Positions 34,977 to 47,547 of a DNA stretch of 64,000 nucleotides are shown here, piece after piece; the first letter of the stretch is position 1; each line of letters opens with the position of its first letter. The stretch comes from Athripsodes cinereus (Eukaryota; Arthropoda; Insecta; Trichoptera; Leptoceridae), in assembly GCA_947579605.1 (NCBI GenBank), contig OX388329.1, positions 23,454,299-23,518,298 on the forward strand, written 5' to 3'. Position numbers and translations under genes: made by a program. Below the pieces are notes generated by a model. It saw only the letters and a list, made by a program, of their open reading frames with translations. It searched no databases and was not told the DNA's origin.

Positions 34977-37077
34977 ATGATTAAATAACCAATAAGATAG
35001 TGTTAACCAATAAGATAACCAATAGTGTTAATCTGGTAAAAAAACATTTGTTATTAACTTTATTATGGACTATACTACCTAAGCATTGACATAGTGAATA
35101 GATCAATCTGGTAGAAATTATGATATCAAAGATATAAGATAGAAACTCTGGCAAGAATAAAGTAACTTATAAGAGATTGGTAAGTATTCATCTGGTGGAA
35201 ATTATGAATGAATATTCATAATGGAGAAATTAGAGAGCATTTGGGATTATAATGCTAGAATCAGTCATGGATCAAACACAGATTTTTGGAGCAAGATGAT
35301 AGTTTGCAAAAGCATAACTGAAGGAGTGTCTAACGCTAAATGGTTATTCAAAAGAAAGGATACAATAAATTAAGGACCTTTATAACGCAAAAACCACTGC
35401 TGCTGCTACTACTATACCATCACGATATAATCCAAAAGTAGAGTAGCCAGCAAAACAACTGCATGTAATAAAAATGTTTACTGTCTTTGTGTCTTCAAAA
35501 AAATATGATATTCAGGAAAACTTCATCGCTGAATTAAAGATGTAAGATTTCTTTATTTTTTTTGACATTTTGCTATGAGATAACACTCAAAAACTTACGA
35601 ACAAGAGTCAGAGCCCAATTCATCTCCGGATGCTCCATCATAAAAACTCATTCACATTTATCTAAAAATGACTATATTTTATAAAAATGAGAATGAAAAT
35701 CATACATTTTTTAAAGAAACATTCTAAATATTAGATAATTTTTATAATAATATTTTATTCCAATCCCTATTTACTTAACTTAAAATATTTTCGGTCTCTA
35801 TTTACTTTCTAACCTGTTGTTAGCAGGTAATCCACCATTTATAATATGTGTTGTATGTTGGTATAGCTACTTCTTCATAATAAAGTAACTATCATAACCA
35901 TTTTACCTGTTGGTCATTAATCTGTTGATATGGCAACATTTTACCACGCAGTAAATAAGTTATAATTATTAACCTATGGGTAAATATTTTAGCCCGTTTC
36001 TTTGTAGCCCATTTCTACTCAACTCAATTGCCCTTCAAAGCTCCTTCTAGGAACACAGGACAGGAACTAGTCGCCTCCTCCAGATGTAACCTTTTACGAG
36101 ATATTTACAGAGAAACATTCTTTTTACCTGTAAAGAACTTTTCAGAAACACATAAAGAAATCACTTACAAATTTTGAGAGACTTTTGGCATTTGAAACTG
36201 TAGGCAACACACTGTTGTATTCCTTACATATATATATATGAATAAGTTTCAAACAAGATTGGATAATTAAGCTTCTTATTTAAATAAATTATTTCAAAAT
36301 ATTATTTTTAAATCATTTGATAATTTGTTTTTAATAAATTTTTCTCGTTGTTAATTCACAATACTACCTATAATTGCATAGCTAATAATAATACAAAAAC
36401 AAGACAACCATGTAAAATAAACTATAATTATCTTACATAAAATCATTCTTCCTTTTCTTTTCGGTACTTTTGAATTTATTTCGGGAGGTTTTTTTAAGTT
36501 TTTTTTTTAATTTGGTAGAAACATATCTGGATCTACGAGAGGAGGAGAGGGTATCAAAAGGAAGCTGAAGACACACCTTTTTGCTGGAAGTTTCTGACGA
36601 TAGGCGCAGAATACGGGGACCTTGAGGTCATGGCGTGAGTAAACAGCGCTTTACAAATTGTCTCTATATACATCTATATATGAACCAGATTTTTTATAGA
36701 TAAATTAGAAACAATACAATTTTAATGTAAATTTTATGAGGTATCTTCAAGTATATATGCGAGTTAAGTTTTATTCAATATACATCAAAGAGTACCTACT
36801 TTATTATTTTAGTGTATTAATCATTAATAAATCATGATACATGAAGAGTCACAAGAAAAAGTTTCGCTAAGAGGAATTTATTAATGAAAAATAAGTACAC
36901 AAATGCATTAAACATTTAAAGGGATACCAGATGGTAACTACGTTTTTTTATTTGTTATTTTCTTAAATATTTATCAATATAAACCAATATACATAGGTAT
37001 ATGTATAAATGTACATTAAGATATGCATTATTTAACCTGAAATTATGCTTCACTTGTAGGATAGAGAGAAAGTTTTA
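34977..37077. other. Gene-free DNA with degraded repeat traces
   Basis: 34988-35035 has CCAATAAGATA and CCAATAGTGTTAA words in short tandem. 35391-35550 is the second copy of the minisatellite-related dispersed repeat. 36025-36095 (-) is a strongly decayed scrap of the (GAT)n LINE 3' end (GGAACACAGGACAGGAAC..CCTCCTCCAG). The GC-richer patch at 36530-36650 is not recognised. Confidence 0.45.
35391..35550 (+). repeat. Dispersed repeat related to the 70-bp minisatellite (second copy)
   Basis: CTACTACTATACCATCACG is followed by CCAGCAAAACAACTGCATG and TAATAAA. The order of words is the same as at 17255-17410. Relative to the minisatellite monomer, the second half is in the opposite orientation. 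Confidence 0.5.
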
Positions 37078-37150
37078 AGTGTACCGACGCGTACGAATCG
37101 GCTTAGGCTGGCTCAAGCGTTTAACATTCACCAATTCCACCTGATCCAAT
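37078..37150 (-). repeat. Dispersed repeat copy, unclassified family
   Basis: On the minus strand GGAATTGGTGAATG leads into GAGCCAGCCTAAGCCGATTC and GTACGCGTCGGTACAC, the same words and order as at 14392-14475. Confidence 0.6.
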
Positions 37151-37204
37151 CATGTATTTTCTTATATCGATTTTATCAGAGCGCTTGACTACACTCATCG
37201 CTGT

Positions 37205-37310
37205 ATAGCGACATCGTCCAGCCAACAAAATCTACTTAGAATAGAGCCTAGCACCTCTGTGTTATGAGTCAAGTGCTCATACCACTAGGCCACAAAGCTT
37301 GTGAGAAATC
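37205..37310 (-). mobile_element. tRNA-like SINE head, degraded
   Basis: On the minus strand, TGGCCTAGTGGTATGAGC (A box within 37281-37292) and then ACTCATAACACAGAGG resemble a tRNA D-arm and anticodon region. The expected B box is badly degraded. It is not a functional tRNA. Confidence 0.45.
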
Positions 37311-37880
37311 TATTTTAATTATGTACATAAAATTTGTAATGTTAATATTTATTGTTTTTTTATCCCTTAAGACTGCAAGAAAAGTCTGCACTCCACACTT
37401 GTTGGAGGGTCCATTGTGCCCTGTCACGTGTACTGTCCTGTCACAGGATATTTTTGACGCATCTCCACCTGCTGTGCGTTTTGCACAGTACTGGAGATCA
37501 GTTTGATTGTTTTTTTTTCTGGGTTTCGACACGATAAATAAATAAACTGCAAATTAAAAAAAATATATAAAAACGCTTTCTGGAATGAGAGAAAAAGTAT
37601 ATATTTATATGTCTCAGATTAAAGATAAATAAAATTTGTATTACTATGTCTATCATAACAATGTTCCTTATATTATGAATAAAGTTTATACGACTAAAGT
37701 CTTTGGCATACCATAAAACAAATACCTATTATTACAAGTGAAACAAATAAGTTTAACAAACTTTCGTCCACTCGAAGAGATCTATCTATTGAAGTTGGTG
37801 TACATACACGAATAAAAAAAAAGATAATAATAGCCTATTTATATAACGAAACTTTTAAGACAAAAGTAAACATATTTGTT

Positions 37881-37906
37881 ACATACATACATACATACAT
37901 ACATAC
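37881..37906. repeat. (CATA)n microsatellite at a LINE 3' end
   Basis: About six units of ACAT abut the 3' end of the minus-strand LINE fragment at 37909. It reads as the microsatellite tail of that element. Confidence 0.85.
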
Positions 37907-37908
37907 CA

Positions 37909-38385
37909 TCACGCCGCTTCCCTCGCGGGGTAGGCAGAAAGGATCGAGCGCCACTTCCTTCTATCTTTGCATACATCTTTCGCTTCCGTCACTGTCATAC
38001 AATTCCTCATGCATGCTCTCCTGTTCAATGTGCTCAACACGTGACCGTCCTGTAGGATTTGATTTAAATGATCTTGCCATTTAATCCTCGGACGTCCACG
38101 TCTCCGAGCACCATTCCTCTCAGACAAATATATCTTCTTAGTCATTCTGTCCTCATTCATTCTTTCCACGTGCCCAAACCATCTTAACTTATTTACATTC
38201 ATCCTTGTTATTACACCAACTTTCATTCCACATTCCTTTCGTATATCAATGTTACGCACACGATCTCTCAGACTTTTACCACACATCCTTCTCAACGATC
38301 TCATTTCCACTGCATTTATGCCACTTTCATCCTTCTTTAACCATGTCCACGTCTCACTTGCATACATAAGTGTTGGCACTAACAT
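37909..38385 (-). pseudogene. LINE reverse transcriptase C-terminal fragment, (TATG)n-tailed
   Basis: A 158-residue frame on the minus strand begins MLVPTLMYASETWTW, the block just after the polymerase thumb in RTE-like and related LINEs. Next come RRMCGKSLRDRVRN, then LRWFGHVERM (W.GHV.RM motif) and RRRGRPRIKWQDHL (RGRP..W.D). It ends WRSILSAYPAREAA with a natural stop. The tail is followed directly by an ATGT microsatellite. The fingers, palm and endonuclease are missing because the copy is 5'-truncated near 38385. Its frame is intact over this length, so it is fairly young, but it has no catalytic core. The true start is absent; the Met is internal. Confidence 0.85.
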
Positions 38386-41300
38386 ATTTGTTTGTTGAAA
38401 GAATTTCGAAAATTAAATCATATATGAAAAATTTGTCTTTTTTTTATTCATGTACACCATGAAAAGATGTATTGACTTATGAAGTGATCGGGTTTTTAAA
38501 ATTAAAGATTTTATAAGGATTTACATTTATTATTAAGATTTCTTTCAATCGCACTATCTAGTACATCTTGTATCACAAAACAAGAGAATCTCTCATAAAC
38601 ATAGACAACCGGCAATACTTACTCTCAGTGTTGCAGTATGTTAAACCTATCAACATTTACATGGAAAGAATGAAAAAGGCCAGGAAATAGATGGAAATAA
38701 AAGGCCAGGAAATAGATGGGTCCAACAGATAGATAGTTCCAATACTAGAGATATGGGTGAAAAATAAGAATATATCCACATCTAAAAGCAACCCTCTCAG
38801 AACATGGCTGGATCAAAGGAGAATAAATTATTTAAGAATACTAAGATGAATATTGTTGTTCTTGACAATATTTTTGTTACGAAGCATAAACAAACCAACA
38901 GTTAGCAAGACTGCCACCTGTTATGACATGCCCGACTCATTCACATAGAACCTCAAACCGAAAAGCCTCTACCACACCACAGAGAAAGATCAACGGGGAA
39001 GAGAGCCTTGGAGAGATTGACTCGAGTACAATTTCAGATATATGCTAACAAACATAAAAAGTTAACTATCTTAAAGATAATTTTTCCATTTATGGTGGAA
39101 TATTTGATCTGAAAATTATTTGCCTAGATTGACAAAATGTTGAGTAATTTTATCAAAAAAAAAAGTCAATAAATTAATTATTATTATACCCTCTTACTAA
39201 CTAACTGCAAGTCTTCTTCTTTACTAAGTAATATTCCTTTTTTAATATTCCTTTTGCATTTTTTTTTTTTCATTTTCACTGTCTTGAGCAACACGAAGGG
39301 ATTTTTCTCCTACAACTAGAAAAATATCATCCGCCAGTATCTTTTGAGATCTTCCTATTTTTCTTATATTCTCTCATGGTCTCCATTTTCAGATCTGAAG
39401 CGTTCATCTGATATCCTCTCTTCGTACTGTGTGACCAAATCCATTGCCACTTCAGCTTGATACCCTGTACACAGTATAATTTAACCCTGAACAAATAAGC
39501 ACTTGATGCTATGCAGTAAATTACTATATACCTATCTCCACTTACTACCAACTGTAGCTACTAAATGTTACCGTAGAATGTACGAAGAATCTACAATAGA
39601 GCGATACAATATAAGTTGAGTTGTTTGAAGTATAAATAGAATGATAGTTTTTCAAATAGGGACTGCAAAATGACACATATATTCAAATTATTTTTTAAGT
39701 CTGGTGTGGACAGTAAAAAAAAATACGGTTTATTAATACGATATTTCTAGAAAAGGAAAGATCAGTTAATAAGAAGATAACATAATTGGAAATACGTGTA
39801 CTCAATGTAGATACGTAAATTAGTTTATAAAAATTGTATGGTAAATAATCTCCCACGTTTGGACGAAATACACAATTTAGCATTTTAATTCTTATTGTTT
39901 CTTTTGCAAGCTTGAAAATAGATAAAACAATTAAGAATGCGGATTTGGACATTCGAGAATCATGAAACCTAGACGCGAAAATTATATTCTCAAGGACGTG
40001 AACACGTCAACTGAGAGAAATCGTTATACTCAGATGCATGAGAAACTGCAAGAAACGAAACCAAAACAACAGTATAATGAAAAAAATAGGTTGGTTTGGC
40101 GTTCCATTATCTTTGTCTACTTCATAAGGGATGCAGAATGTGGGGTACACAGATAAAGATAGAATTAAAATTACACTGTGATGTTACAGAAAATAAGTTT
40201 TTCTGTAATATCGATGAAATATTTTTGTATTCACTTATCTATCTAGTGTAAGTAGGTATTTATAAAGAATGAGAGAGGAATCTCGTTAAGTCTCGTCCCT
40301 TCACCGTCGAATACTTTTCTAGTCAAGATCCTAACCACCCGCCCGGGAGTGATAAGCGGGTACCATCAAGTCCCGGCTTCATTTACCCGAAACTGAACTC
40401 GCTCATACTTATTTTTTAATAATCCTTTTTCTTTTTCTACCAACGAACTGAGTTCCTCGTGCAAAGATATGATAATATTGTATAGGGCTGTAAGACTCGA
40501 GATATTTATAAAGTATTGAGTTACATAAATAAATCACGATATTATTTAAAAGTGTTAGAAAATAAAATTCAATGAAAGACACAGTGGTACACTTTTTGTC
40601 TGCCTCTTACAATCAAGTTCGTATTATAACAAAAAAAAATTTAAAGAGAATAGATTATTTTGCTTAAAGTTAAATGAAAATAACAATAATATATCAACTC
40701 AATAAATATATAATATAAACAATTTACACACAGTGTACTCTCAAGGGTTTTGTACGATAGCACTTATTGTGAACCCAAACTCCAACAAACTTTAACCGAA
40801 ACTTACTCTGTTTTCCCCTCCTTGTACATAGATTTAAACATAATCTGATTCAATATTTTGTTGATTAAAACGTGTTTTGATTTATTTCGAATTATTATGG
40901 AAAGCATAAGGTTATCCGTGGAGAAACCAACAAAGAATATGGATCCCGCTCTTTTCTGTAAATTTTTGAGGACTTTATAAGGTAATTCGTACAACATCGC
41001 GAATACGAATATGACGAGATATTTAAGATATCCATCTTGACATTTTATTTTTTATTAGCATTTTTTATTAGTGGATGTTTCTGGATTGTAGTTCCTATGT
41101 CTTGCAAAATCTTTTATTTAATGTCATAGGTAGATCATATTACGCTTTTTTATACTCAAGTGTTTGAAAAAAAAAGTTGATGAAATAAAGTATCTTCAAG
41201 CGCAACCCTATCGCGTTTAATTTTATGTTCGTCTTTTCCATATTCGATGTTTTAAGGTGCCATGCGGGTAATTTTCTAAAATTTTACTAAAGAATGTTAT

Positions 41301-43474
41301 GTCTTGGTGAAGATATTCTCTCTCTCTGCGAAATGGATTCAGTTTCCTTTGAAAATTTACTTTTCATTTAGATGTATAAAAAGAAAGCAATTTGCGTAAG
41401 CATCTACTTACATTCAAATGTTGTTTTTTTAAACTTCTTTTATACAGTATTTTCTTCATAATATTAGAGACTTACCTATTACGCTATTAAATTTTATATC
41501 TTCAATTTATAAACCCGGTTTCATGAAGACAATAGAATAATCTTCAAATGAATAAAAAATACTTTTTGTATAAGAAAGTGTCATACTTTAATAATATATC
41601 TATCTGACGAAATTGTATATTTTTTATTTATTCCTATTTGGAATATACATTTTTATATATTACTTCTAAAATAAATAAAATTGCATTTTTTGACAGCTTC
41701 AATTAAAATTAATTCAACATCAATTTACACCAAAGATCACCCGTCGACAACATTTTTGGTATTATTAACAGATTTTTGATTTATGAAAATAATTATTTAT
41801 TACTAATTTAAGATACATTTAAAATATATTTTTTTAAATAATTTGTAAGGATTTTATTAATAAGCATCTAACTTACTTTTGGGTAAAAATGCTACCCAAC
41901 TAAGCTTCTTCATGAGACACTCAATTAAGTCCCTCATTCAGCTTTCACTTGGGGGAATCCTCTTTGTTCCTTGCTAGACCAAATAACTCATCTGCTCATC
42001 TTTTGATGAGCAGATGAGTTACAGGTATTACCTGTTCTCCAGCTGCTAATATTTCTCAACAAAAATGTTAGCCTTCAATCAAGTTGAGACAAGATTATCT
42101 CTTCATATGATTTTACTTTAAATATTAAGTATTAATTTCATTTTTTCTTGTATGACAAGGAATGGGCAATAGTGGATGTACGAATAAACGATGGGTTAAA
42201 ATATTTACACGGATGTTTTACAAAAATTCTGATAAAAAATAATGAGTGCCAATTTCTTTTGAGACATTTTCCTTTGTGTGCAAGTATGCAAAACAGAGGA
42301 AATGATAGAAATGAAATGAAAAGATTTTCTTTTAGCTTAATTAATTATTGTTACATAACATAATACGAAACCAAAGAATAAACGTTTTTTAATTGCTTTA
42401 GGTAACAAGTTTAAGCTGAAACAAAGTACGCCAGTAATTATGAACACTTAGGACGATAGATATATTATTATTCGAGTATATGTCGGTACACTTATATAAT
42501 ATACAACACCGTAAACAGTTTAAAGTTTGAAATTTAACCTCACCCTTGGTCCAAACTTTACTGAACTGTTAGGTGATTGTGTTATTATTGTTTCTTTACT
42601 TACTATGTCAGTAATATGTTTGTTGAAAATTATTGATTTAAAATATTAAATTTTATGAATTAATAAGTAGGTAGGTATTTCTTTTATACTATTTTAAATG
42701 ATGTTGATGAATACTCAAATTCAATAACTTCATTTTTTGATAATATTTAACATATAAAATTAATAAATGATTTGTTCTTTTGGCTTCATTTTAAGATCCT
42801 TCGACCATCTCGTAAACATAGCTGAAAGAAATGCCAATTTGGTGATTATTTTGATTCAAAGCTAGTAATGTACTTTAAGCCTCTAAAGATTGGTAGACAT
42901 TTTATTCCACGTCACAGGTCTCCCAAGATCGAAGGCTGTCATGAAGCGTGTGGTTATATTCATAACATAGAATATTGAGAATACAGTGTAACTAAGATGT
43001 AGCAAAAATTCCTTAAGAGAATACTCTCAATCTTTATCAATATTCATGGTTAACGAAAAACATTTTCACAGCGAGTTTCAGGAATATCGTAGGAAGAGGG
43101 TTATATGGAAAACACAATATTTAATTGCAATTAAAAGAAAAGGAGAATTATGAAGTTATGATTGGTTTTCTTTGAAAAGTTATCCCTTTCAAAGTGAAGA
43201 AGTAAACAAGGTCAACCTGAAAAAACAAAATAAAAATTATTTCAATTCTCAATACAAATTAATAACTCGTACGTCAACAATAAACTTGGAAGTTACTCTT
43301 GATACCATCTTAGTCTTAATTTCTTCCACACAAGAAAAGTCCAATTGCTGCCCATGTACCTAAATATATAATATGTAATGTTGCAGTTAAAACAATTTGA
43401 AGACCCGCAGTTTGCTTGTCAGTTATATGATCAATCAATTAATCGACCTTCAATGCATTTTTCCAAGAGCAAAG
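38386..43474. other. Gene-free DNA with repeat scraps and one strong hairpin
   Basis: 38660-38730 has a direct duplication of AAAGGCCAGGAAATAGATGG, possibly a LINE C-terminal scrap (a frame reads RPGNRWVQQI). 40085-40160 (GGCGTTCC..GGGATG) is a diverged relative of part of the 45812/62742 repeat. 40265-40395 is a GC-richer unrecognised patch. 41984-42021 is a perfect hairpin. No host gene is seen. Confidence 0.45.
41984..42021. repeat. Perfect 17-bp hairpin with 4-base loop
   Basis: TAACTCATCTGCTCATC, a TTTT loop and its exact reverse complement. It lies in a GC-richer patch (41880-42060) that may be a small element. There is no sign of transcription. Confidence 0.85.
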
Positions 43475-43540
43475 TAAGGCAACCTACCTCCTCCATTCAG
43501 AGCACCATTGCCCCAATTAAGTCACTTTTTCTTACAACAT
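43475..43540 (-). mobile_element. Inverted scrap of the (GAT)n-tailed LINE
   Basis: CCTCCTCCATTCAGAGC, then CCAATTAAGTCAC.T..TC.TACAACA, matches plus-strand 51505-51555 of the minus-oriented LINE. It lies immediately beside a copy in the opposite orientation (43556-43801). Confidence 0.65.
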
Positions 43541-43555
43541 ATTTATACAAGAGAA

Positions 43556-43801
43556 ACGATGGTCCTGGCTGGGTCATGTTCTGAGAATGCCCAATGATAG
43601 TTAGCCAAAAAGTTCCCAAGGGTTTCGTCAGCCCAGGCGTCCCTCTTTCACAATATTAATACACCATTCCCACGACAACAACATCAGAGTGCAGGGAATG
43701 TCATGGGAAAAGGTGACGCAATAGGTTCATTGATATAAAGAGGCCGGTTTCTGCCCTGTGCTCCCGAGAGGATCGTTGAAGACGGTGATGATGATGATGA
43801 T
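43556..43801 (+). mobile_element. (GAT)n-tailed LINE 3' end fragment
   Basis: It starts GATGGTCCTGGCTGGGTCAT (the W.GH block of the LINE C-terminus), continues through GCCCAATGATAGTT and CAGGGAATGTCATGGG to TTTCTGCCCTGTGCTCCCGA, and ends in (GAT)n at 43787-43801. A short stretch around 43720-43735 is replaced by unrelated sequence, and the frame is broken. It is the same family as 51444-52333 and 57017-57402. Confidence 0.85.
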
Positions 43802-45004
43802 TTCTAACAACATTGCTGATGCTCTGATGCCATTGTGATAAGAACGGTGTTTTGTGAAAACGGGACTTACAGGACTTCCAGGATGAAAAAGTGTTGTTTT
43901 AGCCAATTGTCAAAGTCTCCATATCCATTTTGCAGAGACTACAGAGACTTTCAGGAATACGGTACCTAATACAGGTGAGCTTTCCAAGTCCATGGAGTCC
44001 TCAGTAATGAAAGAGTATTCTGGTGTTATTTAGGTATTTATCACTAAGACAACATTTAAAGTCTTCAACGATGCGATGTAGTTAGTATACTACCTGAATT
44101 GTTTATGCAGTAGACGACCTGCATGTTTTTTGTTTGAACATTGGCAACCTACTTTCATGAAGCTGTGATAGTATGAGTGAATTAATATGTGTACGATATT
44201 TGATTAGGTTGGTTGCGGGTATAACTTCCAAGAAAAGAAAAACAACAATTTTGACGAAGCTTTAACATCTTTGCTTCAGTCATAAAAATATTTATATAAT
44301 GACAAATATCTACGTGTATATTTTTATCTCATTCCATGGGAACATAATGCATATTATCTGTCTGTTAGTGAGACAAGGATGATTATAATTTATTTCATAA
44401 TATTTTTTGTTTGTAAATATACTATTTTTATAACTATATAAAGTATTTCTTTTAAGTAAGTATTTCATATGTATAATAAGTAGTAGGCGCGTATGAAGAA
44501 CAGCAACGTCTTTTCGTTTTATTTTTTATCACGAAATTTTACAACGTAATGTTGTATTTCTTGTTTAGTATGGCATTTATGGCAGTTTGCCCCCTAAGGC
44601 CGCGACAAAATATGATAAAGTGTGCCGAAAGATACTCTCCGAATACATACACTGTATATTATACAACACCTATAAGCTGGCACCTAACCTTATTTTCTAA
44701 AATGAATTATAACGTCATACACGCATATTTTCTTTTTGAATATTCATATTTATTACCTGAATAACAAACTTGTTTTATTGATGTTTTGCAGGCACACAGG
44801 TACTATATATTAGGTTTGTAATCTAAAGATAACATCTATATAGACAATTCATACACAAAGATACACAAATAAAATTCAATTCACAAAACGTAATCATAAA
44901 GTTACTTGAAACATCCAGACCCGGAACTCAAAAATACATCTCGATTGGAGAACCATGTTTATACAACATTGTGCAAAATCTAATTGGAAGAAGTGAGAAA
45001 GGCG
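43802..45004. other. Gene-free DNA, nothing firmly recognised
   Basis: No gene is seen. 44940-45010 (GATTGGAGAACCATGTT..ATTGTGCAAAA..AAGTGAG) recurs as a diverged copy at 45360-45425, so a ~420-bp unit is flanked by related direct repeats. Confidence 0.4.
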
Positions 45005-45165
45005 TCTCAACGCTTACGAATTGGCTCTAGGCTGGCTTTCCGGGTCCTTGAGATGGATGCTCCATAAAACGGCGCAGAATAAATCATCCAACATACTTAA
45101 TTCGCGTTCGTGCGTCTTGCGGTGTTCATGAACAACGCTCACCAATTCCGCCACTCTAATTGTCA
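45005..45165 (-). repeat. Dispersed repeat copy, unclassified family
   Basis: On the minus strand GGAATTGGTGAGCGTT is followed, after ~80 bp absent from the other copies, by CCAGCCTAGAGCCAATTCG and TAAGCGTTGAGA. It is the same family as 14392-14475. The extra middle segment makes this the longest copy. Confidence 0.55.
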
Positions 45166-45811
45166 CAATGTAAGGTCTACCAATCGAAAAACATTTTAAG
45201 AAACCATAGAATCAACCATCTTTTTGGATCTCATATTCCAGAACTTAAATGGTTTGGGATCTTCCGTCTAAAAAGTGCCGGAACAATTAAGTTCATTAGT
45301 TTATCGTCTGCTAGTTCGACACATCGTGCAGATGACATAACTTTTATATTTTTGATATTTGATTGGAGAACCATGTTCACACGATGTAATATTGTGCAAA
45401 AAGTGAGGAAAACGTCGAGAAAAACTAAGGAAATATCTAATCAAACCATAAATAAATAAAAAAATCAAACATTGTTGGAAATTCATTTCTATAAACGCAA
45501 TTTTTTTCGACAAATGATATTTGCAGAAATGCAAGCGGTAAGAATCAGTATTAATGTTTAAAGAAAAAATAATTAAAATGCATCGGTTGACCTAGAATTA
45601 AAAAAAAATAACATCAAAGAAAATATGAAGTTACTACGTTCAAAGGTTTTCTTTTTTAATTCATTTCCAAGTGTTTTATAAATCTGTGTTAAAAATAATG
45701 TCAGCTTGAAACATTATAGAATTACAATTTATCAAAGAAAAATAAGAGATTAATATAGTATTTAATGTATTTGCAAATTTGTATTAAAGAAAATACTAAT
45801 TAATTCGTTTC

Positions 45812-47062
45812 TTTAACAGGACTTCACAGCCAGAATTTAATTTGAAATCGTTCGACTATATGCAAAAAATTGCCTAAAAACAGGTGTTTACTCCAAATTT
45901 TAACTTTTAAACTACGTACGAACCAATAAACTACGAAGCATTAAAAAAATACTGTCTCTCTTTTTGCGGTAAGTGAAAAGGGAGATAAAGAAATGAAGTA
46001 TATTTCACTCATTATCTATACACCACTTGGTCACTAACACACGTAAATATAGTTAATATTATGTCCGAAAAACTACGAACATAAAAAAATCACTGTCTCT
46101 CTTTTTGCGGTAAGTGAAAAAGGAGATAAAAAATGCGACGTACGTGATGTATATTTCACTCATTATCTATGACACCAAATGACACAAAAATCATTGCGTA
46201 CAAAGACATATTTTTTAACAAGATTGTGCACTCCATTGAAAAAACGGCATGTATAATGCAGAGGTCAACAAGGCCCACCTGCGAGAGAGCATTCATGCCC
46301 CAAGAGTTATAAATAGGCCTACATATACCTATACATAAATATAGCAAACACGTAGGTAGGTAGACTATTATTATTTTTGCTGGATAATGGTAGGTGTTTA
46401 CTTAATTGGCGTTCCCTTCTCTCTGCTTACTCCACATGGGATGTGGCGTGAGGGTATAGATAGATTCATCAAATCATTTGTCATAAAAAAGCTTATTAGC
46501 TTTACATGTCTACCTTGTTGTATGTACATATATGTGGGCGTATAAGAGGGTATATTTCCAATAAAGTACTCAAATACTTTTTTTTTAATAATACTCAGTT
46601 TTATTCTGCAACAATTAGGTATATAATTTATATTATACACCTTAAAAAGTACACGTAAAGTAGGTATATTTGAGTTTATCCATAATTTGTTGCACCATTC
46701 TGCATTGAGTTGACCATAATTTATTCTTTCTTCTGGGACGTCAAATTAAGTGACAATGATGGCTGCCTTAAGAAACGGCGACTGTGGCACCAGTGCTGCA
46801 AAAGTATAAAAGAATATTTAATATGTTTTTCCCTTGTTTATTATTTTTGACTCCACCATTAAATTGCAAACAACAAAAAGGCCGGGATTTGGAGAGAATG
46901 ATTCATGCATCTTTAGTATCACAAAAAAAGATTTGAGTCATCATAATCCAAGGATAAATTTACAATCTGTCCATATATTTGCAGAGTATTTTTTCATCAT
47001 CGAAATAAAACAAAATTATAGCAATAAAGCGATTTAATGTGTAATCATGTCTTATGGCCGGT
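45812..47062. repeat. Long direct repeat, copy 1 (unclassified element)
   Basis: It matches 62742-64000 over its whole visible length with about a dozen substitutions and three small indels, roughly 99% identity by eye. The left boundary is sharp: flanks differ up to TTTAACAGGACTTCACAGCC. Internally it has two related ~100-bp units starting at 45928 and 46080 (AAACTACGAA..CTGTCTCTCTTTTTGCGG..GAGATAAA..TTTCACTCATTATCTAT). A 67-residue plus-strand frame at 46834-47037 (GFGENDSCIFSITKKDLSHH) is kept in both copies with a single Ala/Val change, and a 63-67-residue minus-strand frame (46156-46347) is also shared. Neither is recognised. The right part of copy 2 is cut by the window end. No terminal repeats were identified. 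Confidence 0.9.
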
Positions 47063-47172
47063 TTCAATAACCTATCTATCCGTGACTATCGATTGAAATG
47101 TATGATTCAAAATATAGAACACAATAGATTTCAATCGACAGGAGCGGATAGATAGATTATTGAAACCGGCCA
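47055..47172. mobile_element. Short palindromic MITE
   Basis: TGGCCGGTTTCAATAA at 47055 is the reverse complement of TTATTGAAACCGGCCA ending at 47172. The pairing continues inward through CTATCTATCCG and TCGATTGAAAT, giving a ~118-bp fold-back unit. The first 8 bases also appear at 63993-64000, so the larger repeat probably includes this MITE or ends inside it. Superfamily uncertain. Confidence 0.75.
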
Positions 47173-47547
47173 ATAATGCACAGTCTTATTAAAGTACAAT
47201 GTCTTTGTGCTAAAATTTCACGTGGAAATGGAATGTCAAAATAAAAATATTATATGTTTCCATAGTAACCATACATGCAAAGTGGTTTCTGCAAATACGT
47301 AAATATATAATATGCATATTTAGAAAACTTCGAATACTCATAATAATCTAAAAATCAAATGCATGCTGAGATCTATTTTTACATTAAACCATTTTCTCAC
47401 TATTGATTCACAAACTAATTTTATATTATTACTTATTACATTTATGGAATACTTAAATCATTCGCAAACTAGTGAATAACATCATGAATAAATACATAAA
47501 ATAAAATAATAATAATTGTACCAAAGCTTGTTTTAAAACATACATAT
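47173..47547. other. AT-rich spacer, nothing recognised
   Basis: No gene or repeat boundary is recognised between the palindromic MITE and the next element. Confidence 0.4.

Noticed and set aside
36530..36650. GC-richer patch as an exon
   Set aside because: No sustained open frame with coding character and no credible splice sites; probably an old repeat.
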